Shown here in pieces: positions 26,408 through 33,838 of a stretch of DNA of 64,000 nt. Position numbers and translations under genes: made by a program. The DNA comes from Litorimonas cladophorae. Its GTDB lineage: Bacteria; Pseudomonadota; Alphaproteobacteria; Caulobacterales; Maricaulaceae. Every line of letters begins with the position of its first letter. Within the stretch, counting starts at the first letter, position 1. The notes under the pieces are model-generated. The model searched no databases and was not told the origin of the DNA. It worked only from the letters and a program-made list of their open reading frames with translations. Location of the stretch: contig NZ_BMYV01000002.1 of NCBI RefSeq assembly GCF_014652455.1, positions 558,001-622,000 of the forward strand, written 5' to 3'.

Positions 26408-27571
26408 TTAATCCTTGCCAGACAAATCCCGGCTAAATACTCTATCAAGACAGTCTTCCAGATCATCTGTCACGCGGTTGGCGACGATTACGTCAGACAT
26501 GGATTTAAAATTGCTGAGATCTGAAATCACTTTTGCGCCAAAGAAATCATCCGAAGCCAACTCAGGCTCATAGATTACGACCTCAATACCTTTGGCCCGA
26601 ATGCGTTTCATGATGCCTTGAATACTCGAGGCGCGGAAGTTATCTGACCCAGCTTTCATGACCAATCTATAGATTCCGACACGCTCTGGATTTTTTGCTA
26701 TGATGGCATCCGCAACATAATCTTTGCGCGTGACGTTACTGGCGATGATCGCGCTAATAAGAGTCTGCGGGACTTTCTCATAGTTGGCCAAAAGCTGTTT
26801 TGTGTCTTTCGGAAGGCAATACCCACCATAGCCGAAAGACGGGTTATTATAATGGTCCCCTATGCGTGGATCCATGCAGACCCCCTCAATGATTTCGCTA
26901 GAAGATAGCCCGTGCATATGGGCAAAACTGTCTAATTCATTGAAATAAGCCACACGCATCGCGAGGTAAGTGTTAGAAAACAACTTGATTGACTCAGCTT
27001 CATTAGCTCCCGTGAATAGAACGGGGATGTTATCTTTGTGGGCACCTTCGACCATCAAATCAGCGAAACGACGCGCTTCATCTGAGTGATCTCCGACAAT
27101 AATGCGTGAAGGATAGAGGTTATCATGAACCGCATTGCCCTCGCGTAGAAACTCGGGAGAAAAAATGATAATATTTTCATGTTCTTGCCGCATCCGCGAT
27201 ACAAACCCGACTGGGATCGTCGACTTGATAATGATGGTCGCCTCAGGTGCATGCTCGGCCGCGTAGCCAATGACAGTCTCTACACTGGACGTATCAAACT
27301 GGTTGGTGAGCGTGTCATAACTTGTAGGCGTAGCGATCAGGACAAATTCGGCCCCTTTAATGGCTAGGGCCACATCAATCGTTGCCGTAATATCAAGCGG
27401 GACCTCGCGCAGCATTTTTTCACCCACGCCGTCTTCAACAGTGGCCTCTTTGCGGTTGAGCATGTCCACGCGGGATTGATCGACATCCAAAGCAAAAACT
27501 TGGTTATTCTGCCCTAGTAGAATGGCATTGGACAGACCGACATATCCTAGACCAGCAATCGCAATTTTCAT
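26408..27571 (-). CDS. ugd: UDP-glucose 6-dehydrogenase
   Basis: A 387-residue enzyme oxidising UDP-glucose to UDP-glucuronate. The N-terminal NAD-binding motif is [23 protein letters not shown] and SPEFLREG follow, with the catalytic cysteine in [14 protein letters not shown]. The length matches the short Ugd/KfiD class. I chose the ATG at 27571 because the Rossmann motif begins at once; a longer frame to 27652 adds 27 residues with no conservation. With the epimerase at the left edge it could supply UDP-GlcA and UDP-GalA. Confidence 0.94.
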   Translation of the reverse strand: MKIAIAGLGYVGLSNAILLGQNNQVFALDVDQSRVDMLNRKEATVEDGVGEKMLREVPLDITATIDVALAIKGAEFVLIATPTSYDTLTNQFDTSSVETVIGYAAEHAPEATIIIKSTIPVGFVSRMRQEHENIIIFSPEFLREGNAVHDNLYPSRIIVGDHSDEARRFADLMVEGAHKDNIPVLFTGANEAESIKLFSNTYLAMRVAYFNELDSFAHMHGLSSSEIIEGVCMDPRIGDHYNNPSFGYGGYCLPKDTKQLLANYEKVPQTLISAIIASNVTRKDYVADAIIAKNPERVGIYRLVMKAGSDNFRASSIQGIMKRIRAKGIEVVIYEPELASDDFFGAKVISDLSNFKSMSDVIVANRVTDDLEDCLDRVFSRDLSGKD

Positions 27572-27848
27572 GATATAAACTTCATTTAGATGATTTTGTG
27601 CGCCAAATTGCGGCATAGCCAAGAATTTTGCTCGTGTCATGTCAGAAATCAAACGGAACCCAACAGATGGTCTAAAGCGAAGCTGGAAAGCCGGGAGAGC
27701 ACCAAAAATTATATTACGTCCGACTTACCTTACCTTGTTGTCCTTCTGACAGTTGTTTTCAGCTCTCTTGTTAGATGAGGGCTTCACCTGTCGAGGGGGC
27801 TTATACTGAGCCACGTATCTAGATCGCGGCAAAAATATGTGAGCCGGC

Positions 27849-29909
27849 TCAGAATGTTCCGCTGAATTCAATGTTCAATATGGGGCCAAATGCTCGTGAC
27901 TCAAATTCGGTGAAACCCAGGACGCCTCGGTCTCGACGATCTGTAAAGACCTCACGGGTGAAGTCTTCGCGTGAGCCAAGCAGATTGGTGAGTTCGGCTC
28001 GAATCTTCATTCCCCAAGCGTCTTTATGTTCGATAAATCCATATGTAATAGGTTTGTCGAGTGTGGGGTCATCCGTCGTGAAAAGACGAAAGCCCTTATA
28101 GTCGGCGTATTCGCGGACACCACCGCCATAGGCCCAATCTGTATCAGGAATATCGTGGCGCATACGTGCGTGCCAGAAGGTTTTTAAATCTCGGCTCAAG
28201 GGTCTTGAGATGCGTGTTACAGGATCATCAACCCGACTGTCGCGCCATTGAATGTCTAGATCAAACTGGGTGCCATCCCAGCCCCAACGATTGCCTTTTA
28301 TACTTGTGTTAAAGTCGACCCCATACCGTATGGCATCGTCTACATTACCAACGGCGTCACCATCTTCCCCAATTGGGATGCGGTCGACGAGATCTGAAAT
28401 GAGACTAACGTAAGGGTTTAGGTTGACTGTGAAACCTTGTCCAAAGTCTTTATCATATTCTAGGCCGACGAACCAACTTTGCGAAGGCACCAGGTTCACG
28501 TTCCCCGTGCGGTCTATATTGTCGATAACATCTACAGAGGAAATGAAGTCAAAGAAGCTGAGTTGACCAACCTCTCGTTCAAGTTTTAAGCGCCAGGACA
28601 CGCTTTCATCTGGTTTATAGGTCGCCAGCAGGAAGCCTTTGGGGCGAACAAAGTCGCGTGTCAGGCCCCCTGTTTGCTCCAATTGTGAATATTCGACACC
28701 TCCAGAAACTTGAAGGTCCCATTTGGGCGAAAGCGCCCTACTGTGGGTGAGGGTGGCTTCCGTGCGACGCTCTTCGACGCGAGAGGTCGCCCCATCCAAA
28801 GCTTCCGCAATATACACCCCGTCGTTAAAAACCTGCAGCTCGGACACGATGTCCAGATAATTGAACGCGCCTTCAACGCCAAAAGTCCAATCCCGCCCAT
28901 CTTTTGGGGACCAACTATATTCAGTGCGTGCAATCGCTTCGCCTTCGTCGGCCAGCCGGTCAAAGATCGACCCATCTGATTGTTCACCATCCAGTGCAAA
29001 GACCGAGAAAACACTACGCGTCGGGGATCGTTCGAAACGATAATATCCGATTGCTTTGAGTTTTCCGGGACCGACAGGAAACTCGTAATCTGTGCCTATT
29101 TTTGCGTTCCACTCATTCTCGCCACCCGTAAAAACTGTTTCTAGGTCTCGGCCGCGTTCTGTTCCGAGAGGATTATCTTCAGCGCGTCGACTGGATCGTA
29201 TGAGATTGGCGGAATTGGTCTTGTTGAATTCTAAGTTTAAATTGCCAATGTGATTTTCCTTCGGCGTCCAATTCAAATCCAGAACAACGCCTGGCCCATC
29301 ATAATGATAGCGACCCAACTCTTCACGGACTTCAAAGATTGTTCCATCTGCTGCGGTCAAGATTTCTGGCCCCCAATCGCCATTGCGGTTCGCTTCGTTC
29401 TTGAGTTCTGCGGAATAGGCGAGGTTCCCCGTTTTCCCTGAGAGCGTTAAATGGGCATGTGTGAGGTTGACGGGTTGGCGTTCTCTGAACTGTGGAGCCC
29501 AGCTCCACGTTCCAGACTGACCTGTAGTTTTGGTGACAATATTGGCGACCTGACCTGAAAGCCCTGGAATATCCAGTGAGGCGCCATCGCGAATTTCGAT
29601 CCGCACCACATTTCCTGCAACAATACGGGAAAGCTGACTGCCCACGTCCGACTTCCCCGTTAGGCGTCCCCCATTGACCAACACATTTGCGCCGCCTTGC
29701 CCTAATCCACGGCGGTCATCTGCGCCTTGGAGTTGGAAGCCCGGAATTTGCGCGATCATATCAATTGCGGTTCGCGGTGCGTATTGGGCAAAGAACTCTG
29801 GCGAGAAGTCTTGCGCGGTTTGGGCTTGAGCCGACTGAGCAGGCAACTGGGCGAAAATTAGGCCGAGCGCGACCGTCGCCGCCAGATGCGGCTTTAAAAA
29901 AAGTGTCAT
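27849..29909 (-). CDS. TonB-dependent receptor-like outer-membrane protein
   Basis: A 686-residue protein with a signal peptide ending near AQSAQAQ, a short plug-like domain (AIDMIAQIPGFQL, then VLVNGGRL, IEIRDGASLDIPGLSGQVANIVTK) and a long beta-barrel with alternating aromatic strands, ending in phenylalanine. Such proteins import scarce nutrients across the outer membrane using TonB. No clear TonB box is visible before the plug. A good AGAGG-type ribosome site precedes the ATG. It lies 40 bases after the M56 gene, so it is likely the effector gene of the BlaI-M56 unit. Substrate unknown. Confidence 0.85.
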   Translation of the reverse strand: MTLFLKPHLAATVALGLIFAQLPAQSAQAQTAQDFSPEFFAQYAPRTAIDMIAQIPGFQLQGADDRRGLGQGGANVLVNGGRLTGKSDVGSQLSRIVAGNVVRIEIRDGASLDIPGLSGQVANIVTKTTGQSGTWSWAPQFRERQPVNLTHAHLTLSGKTGNLAYSAELKNEANRNGDWGPEILTAADGTIFEVREELGRYHYDGPGVVLDLNWTPKENHIGNLNLEFNKTNSANLIRSSRRAEDNPLGTERGRDLETVFTGGENEWNAKIGTDYEFPVGPGKLKAIGYYRFERSPTRSVFSVFALDGEQSDGSIFDRLADEGEAIARTEYSWSPKDGRDWTFGVEGAFNYLDIVSELQVFNDGVYIAEALDGATSRVEERRTEATLTHSRALSPKWDLQVSGGVEYSQLEQTGGLTRDFVRPKGFLLATYKPDESVSWRLKLEREVGQLSFFDFISSVDVIDNIDRTGNVNLVPSQSWFVGLEYDKDFGQGFTVNLNPYVSLISDLVDRIPIGEDGDAVGNVDDAIRYGVDFNTSIKGNRWGWDGTQFDLDIQWRDSRVDDPVTRISRPLSRDLKTFWHARMRHDIPDTDWAYGGGVREYADYKGFRLFTTDDPTLDKPITYGFIEHKDAWGMKIRAELTNLLGSREDFTREVFTDRRDRGVLGFTEFESRAFGPILNIEFSGTF

Positions 29910-29949
29910 GGTGGACCTCTGGTGGGGCTTTTAGTAAGTGAGCGGGAGA

Positions 29950-32160
29950 TTAATTCGAATATGTGCCGTAGGTCACGCGGGTTGTGTGACGGCCGTTCTC
30001 CCAATCGGTGAGTATGGTCATGTTTTTTGGTGAAATCGTTATTTCAGATCGATTGTCAACAAAGCCATAGGTGTCGAGCAGCTCGCAATATTTACCACGC
30101 AATTTGGTGGAAAGCGGTTTGCCGTTCAAGCTCATGACGTTGTCTGGATGGGACAAGAAGACGGTCTCCTTGGTGTTTTTGATTAAGCCGTCATTTAAAA
30201 GTTCGGTGATTACAACATCACGAAACTCTTCGTGTCTCGCACGGGAAAGGTGGTCCGCTTGAGCGTGAGATTTTGCCTTTTCGAGAGCTTTGTTCTTGGC
30301 CTTTTCTGCATGTTTATACGCAAGGGATGCGTGCTTTTTTGAGACCTTCGTTGACTGCTTTTGGGCCTCGATGACCGATTTATGAGCTTCTCTTTGTTGG
30401 ATGCGTGCTCGTTCTTGGTGAGCTTTCGCCTCAGCCTGATGTGTTTTCGCACGTTTTTGATTTTCTTTTGCTCTCGCGATGCTTTCAACTTGGCGCTGTT
30501 TATTTTGGATGAGCCTTTGTTGGGCCTCTACTTGTCTTTCGATTTCAGCGGAGCTGCGCAAATATTCGCGTTCTACTTCTGCCTGCGCTTTGGCCAACGC
30601 CTTAGTCTGTGCGTCATGAATTTGCGGACTGTTGAGGTGAGAAGACTGACGCTGGGCTGCTGTGAGACCCTTTTGCGCGGCCTTTAATCCCTCGAGTCTT
30701 GCCTCTGCATAATCTTCATATCTGTCTTCAATCGCCTCTCGTCGGTCTTCAAATAAATCTTTGATGTCATCGACGAAGTCTTCATATACCTCCGCGACAT
30801 CTTCCATTTCGTCCGCATCTAGCGGGTTGGATTTCGCGTAGGCTTCTAAACGATCCTCATATTGGTCCATGGCAATCGCGAAGCTTTTATATATGGCTTT
30901 GTCGGTTTCGATGAAACTTTGAAAGTCTCCCTCATTTTTGAGTGTCGATAAATCGAGTGGGGGCAATACTGGTGGCACTGGCGGTGTAGGTTGCACTGGC
31001 GGAACTGGTGGAGTCTGCGGAACCGTAATCACGCTGTCTGGCAGGGTGGCACTCATCTCTGCCGGTAGTGGCGCCGATGGTGCGGGCGGTACAGGATGGG
31101 CGTTTGCGCGCGTGGTGCTTCCTAAATAGACCGAGCCGATGAGCAGGGCGCTAACCAAGGACATCACAACGTGTTCGGGACGACCCCGCGAATGTGCGCC
31201 AGTTTGGGTCCCGCCCGTCAATCTTGTCAAACGATCCATCAAAGGGGCATTTTCGCCAGTTCCTGTTGCGGCTATACCAAGGCGTGGCTGGGCATTCAGC
31301 CGAAGTGAGGCTAATCCACGAACTAAGGACAGTGGATCGCGACCTTGACGCACAGCCAGATCATCACAAGCTTGTTCTCGGTCACGATCAGCCCATTTAG
31401 CGATAATGTGAATGGCAGGATGGAAAAATAGAACGGTTTTTACGGCGGTTTGAATGAGGTTCAGTGCGTAATCATAGCGGCGAATATGGGCGAGTTCATG
31501 AAGGAGGACTGCTTCAACTTGATCACTGGGTAATCCCGACAGGAAGCCAATAGGCACGAGTACAATTGGCTTTAACATACCTAGCGTCATGGGCCCTGAG
31601 ATGTTGGAAGACACCAATAGTTTCACATTTTCCGAAATGCCACTTTGTCGAAGGAGTAGCGTGAAGCGGTCCTGCCATTGCGGTGAGGGTGCAGACACGC
31701 CCAAGATACGGAGCTGCTGTACTTGGCCAAAGGCAAAAGCGTAGCGTAAACTCATGATGGCGAAGCCCAAAGCCCACAGACACGCTAGGATCGGGGTTAC
31801 GCGGGAAAAGTTGACATCTGCTCGCCCTATAAGGGCCGCAGGGTCAAATGGCGTAATCAAGCTGGTAAACCGACCTTGGGTTTCGCTTCCGGCAACTGCG
31901 GATAGGGTGGCACCCCCATCTGCAGTCATGACGCCGAAATTCAAGGGAGTTTGGCCGAGATAGGCCGCAAAGGTCCAAAGAAACGCAATCAAACATCCAA
32001 TTAATGCTGTAAGCTGACCAGCGTGCCGCAATGCGGGGGAATGCCCCCGCAGAGCAAAGCGCCAGATAACAACTGCAAGAAAGGCGATACCTACTTGCCA
32101 GATTGAATGCAGCACAGCCCATCCCAGGCTGTCCAAAATATGCGTGAATTCGGGCCCCAT
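29950..32160 (-). CDS. BlaR1-like M56-family membrane metalloprotease with coiled-coil C-terminus
   Basis: A 736-residue protein. The N-terminal half has several hydrophobic helices and the zinc motif HELAH (about 221-225), followed by REQACDDLAV, the M56/BlaR1 signature. A further membrane span and a Pro/Val-rich linker follow. About 350 residues of charged Ala/Lys/Gln/Glu helix come next, and then a short C-terminal domain. Classical BlaR1 instead ends in a penicillin-binding sensor, which I do not see. The start at 32160 has a strong AAGGAG site; a longer frame to 32235 runs into blaI. It is expected to cleave the adjacent BlaI-like repressor on sensing an envelope signal. Confidence 0.88.
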   Translation of the reverse strand: MGPEFTHILDSLGWAVLHSIWQVGIAFLAVVIWRFALRGHSPALRHAGQLTALIGCLIAFLWTFAAYLGQTPLNFGVMTADGGATLSAVAGSETQGRFTSLITPFDPAALIGRADVNFSRVTPILACLWALGFAIMSLRYAFAFGQVQQLRILGVSAPSPQWQDRFTLLLRQSGISENVKLLVSSNISGPMTLGMLKPIVLVPIGFLSGLPSDQVEAVLLHELAHIRRYDYALNLIQTAVKTVLFFHPAIHIIAKWADRDREQACDDLAVRQGRDPLSLVRGLASLRLNAQPRLGIAATGTGENAPLMDRLTRLTGGTQTGAHSRGRPEHVVMSLVSALLIGSVYLGSTTRANAHPVPPAPSAPLPAEMSATLPDSVITVPQTPPVPPVQPTPPVPPVLPPLDLSTLKNEGDFQSFIETDKAIYKSFAIAMDQYEDRLEAYAKSNPLDADEMEDVAEVYEDFVDDIKDLFEDRREAIEDRYEDYAEARLEGLKAAQKGLTAAQRQSSHLNSPQIHDAQTKALAKAQAEVEREYLRSSAEIERQVEAQQRLIQNKQRQVESIARAKENQKRAKTHQAEAKAHQERARIQQREAHKSVIEAQKQSTKVSKKHASLAYKHAEKAKNKALEKAKSHAQADHLSRARHEEFRDVVITELLNDGLIKNTKETVFLSHPDNVMSLNGKPLSTKLRGKYCELLDTYGFVDNRSEITISPKNMTILTDWENGRHTTRVTYGTYSN

Positions 32161-32170
32161 TTTCGTCTCC

Positions 32171-32548
32171 TTATTTGTCGAGCTTGGCAAGGAAGGCTTT
32201 GATCGCGTCGATCTCCGCCTCTGAGGTTTTTTCATTGCCTAAGGCATGCATGACGAGTTCGCTTGTGGACCCGCCAAAAGCGTTTTGAACAAAACGCTCG
32301 TAAAGGACCGATTTGGTTCGATCTTCTGTTTGTGTGGCACTGTAGAGGAAAGACCGCCCTTCACCTTGGGTGCGAGTTACAAGACCTTTGTCATGCATGC
32401 GTTGAATTTGCTTCAAGGTCGTTGTGTAACCCACATCCTTTGTAACACTTAATTTCGCATGGACGGCCTTGACCGTGCTAGGTTGGTGTTCCCAGAGGAT
32501 AGATAGGATCGCAGTTTCAGCTGCCGAAGGTTTGGTGTTTTTGCTCAT
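32171..32548 (-). CDS. BlaI/MecI/CopY-family transcriptional repressor
   Basis: A 125-residue winged-helix repressor. The family opening SAAETAILSILWEHQPSTVKAVH is followed by GYTTTLKQIQRMHDKGLV (the recognition helix and wing region). A C-terminal dimerisation helix closes it. In BlaI the scissile site lies between the two domains and is cut on signal from BlaR1. The ATG at 32548 is chosen; a TTG two codons earlier is possible. Two matched inverted repeats lie 15-56 bases upstream and are the likely operators, so it probably represses itself, the M56 gene and the TonB receptor. Confidence 0.93.
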   Translation of the reverse strand: MSKNTKPSAAETAILSILWEHQPSTVKAVHAKLSVTKDVGYTTTLKQIQRMHDKGLVTRTQGEGRSFLYSATQTEDRTKSVLYERFVQNAFGGSTSELVMHALGNEKTSEAEIDAIKAFLAKLDK

Positions 32549-32562
32549 GCCCAAGCTTTATA

Positions 32563-32604
32563 ACGACAGTTGTCGTAATGCAAGTATAAAACGACAACTG
32601 TCGT
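32563..32604. promoter_or_regulatory. Paired inverted-repeat operators for the BlaI-like repressor
   Basis: Two copies of ACGACA-NN-TGTCGT occur at 32563-32576 and 32591-32604, centres 28 bases apart. The inner pairs are GT and AC. They sit between the blaI start (32548, minus) and the SbcD-like gene (32705, plus). The position and dyad symmetry fit BlaI-family binding, and both divergent promoters could be affected. Confidence 0.7.
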
Positions 32605-32704
32605 TTAGAGGCGTTCTCCTCGGATTTCCTGGGATCACTGAATTAACTTTTGTTGCGTTGAATACGCTGCTTGACGCGACTCGCGCGGCGCGGTCCTGTG
32701 GTGT

Positions 32705-33838
32705 ATGGCGTTTACTTTCATCCATACGGCCGATTGGCAGCTCGGAAAAAGCTTTGGGCAATTCCCAGCTGAGATTGCAGGTGCGCTGCGTCTGGCCCGG
32801 CAAACCGTGATTGAGCGCATAGCAGATGTTGCGAGAGAGCAAGGTGCTGCGCATGTGCTCGTGGCAGGCGATGTGTGGGATAGTGCTATTCCGTCCAATT
32901 CGACGCTGCGGCAACCCCTCGCAATTATGGGTGAAGCAAAAGATGTCAATTGGTGGCTTCTTCCTGGCAATCATGACCCCGATGGGTCTGATGGATTATG
33001 GGACCGCGTGGATGCAGTGAAACCCGAAAATGTTCACTTATTGCGCACCCCCCAGCCCGTCGAAATCGAAATAGGCGTTTTCATCTTACCGGCGCCGTGG
33101 ACACGGATTCAACATGGCCAAGATTTGACGGTTTGGATGGACACTGCACAGACGCCAGAGGGCGCGCTGCGCATTGGCCTTGCACATGGGTCAGTTCAAG
33201 GGTTTGGCGCCGAAGGTGATACAGACCGTGAGATCATCCCGCCCACCCGCGCACAAACCGCACGACTAGACTATCTTGCGCTTGGTGACTGGCACGCGCG
33301 ACGAGAGGTCAATGCCCGACTTCAATACCCTGGAACGCCCGAACCTGACCGCCACAAATCGGGTGCACGGGGGCAAGTGCTCGCGGTGACTTTAGCGGCG
33401 GAGACCACGCCGAAGACCGAGGCCATTTCGACAGCGCGCTATGATTGGCCTGTTCTTACGACGGCCCTGCAACCTGAAACGGTTGCAGATGAGATTGAGA
33501 GTTTACGTCAGACCTTTTCATCGGGGCAACCATTGCGGCGTACTCATGCGCGTCTAGATGTTTCGGGCAAGATGACGGTCTCAGAGTGGGCGCTGTTCGA
33601 GAGTTTTCTTGATGAAATGAAAGGCGAGATGGCTTCGTTCGAAATTCGCGGAGAGAGTGATGTAAGTTTGGTTGTCGTGCCAGAGGACATCGAAGCGCTC
33701 GACGCGCAAGGTTCGGTACGCGAAGCGGCTGACGTATTGCTCACCCAATCCGAAGATCCAGATATATCGCGTGAAGATCGGCAAATTGCGTCGGAAGCTC
33801 TCCGCCTGCTGTTTCGCTATGCGGGAGACAGTGCGTGA
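32705..33838 (+). CDS. SbcD/Mre11-like DNA repair metallophosphoesterase
   Basis: A 377-residue calcineurin-like phosphoesterase. Metal-binding motifs are FIHTADWQLGK, VAGDVWD, LLPGNHDP and LAHGS, with a later GDWHARREV. The first motif has Gln where SbcD usually has His (DWHLG). This fits a YhaO-like or other Mre11-type nuclease subunit. It probably acts with the SMC-like ATPase encoded next, whose GTG overlaps its TGA stop by four bases. It cuts DNA ends or hairpins in known relatives. It is divergent from blaI and shares the operator region. Confidence 0.85.
   Translation: MAFTFIHTADWQLGKSFGQFPAEIAGALRLARQTVIERIADVAREQGAAHVLVAGDVWDSAIPSNSTLRQPLAIMGEAKDVNWWLLPGNHDPDGSDGLWDRVDAVKPENVHLLRTPQPVEIEIGVFILPAPWTRIQHGQDLTVWMDTAQTPEGALRIGLAHGSVQGFGAEGDTDREIIPPTRAQTARLDYLALGDWHARREVNARLQYPGTPEPDRHKSGARGQVLAVTLAAETTPKTEAISTARYDWPVLTTALQPETVADEIESLRQTFSSGQPLRRTHARLDVSGKMTVSEWALFESFLDEMKGEMASFEIRGESDVSLVVVPEDIEALDAQGSVREAADVLLTQSEDPDISREDRQIASEALRLLFRYAGDSA

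Noticed and set aside
30210-30687. Overlapping open frames on both strands within the M56 gene
   Set aside because: They follow from the repetitive Ala/Lys/Gln/Glu codons of the coiled region and show no independent start signals.
29950-32548. Beta-lactam resistance operon
   Set aside because: BlaI and M56 genes are present, but no beta-lactamase is next to them and the M56 protein has no penicillin-binding domain.
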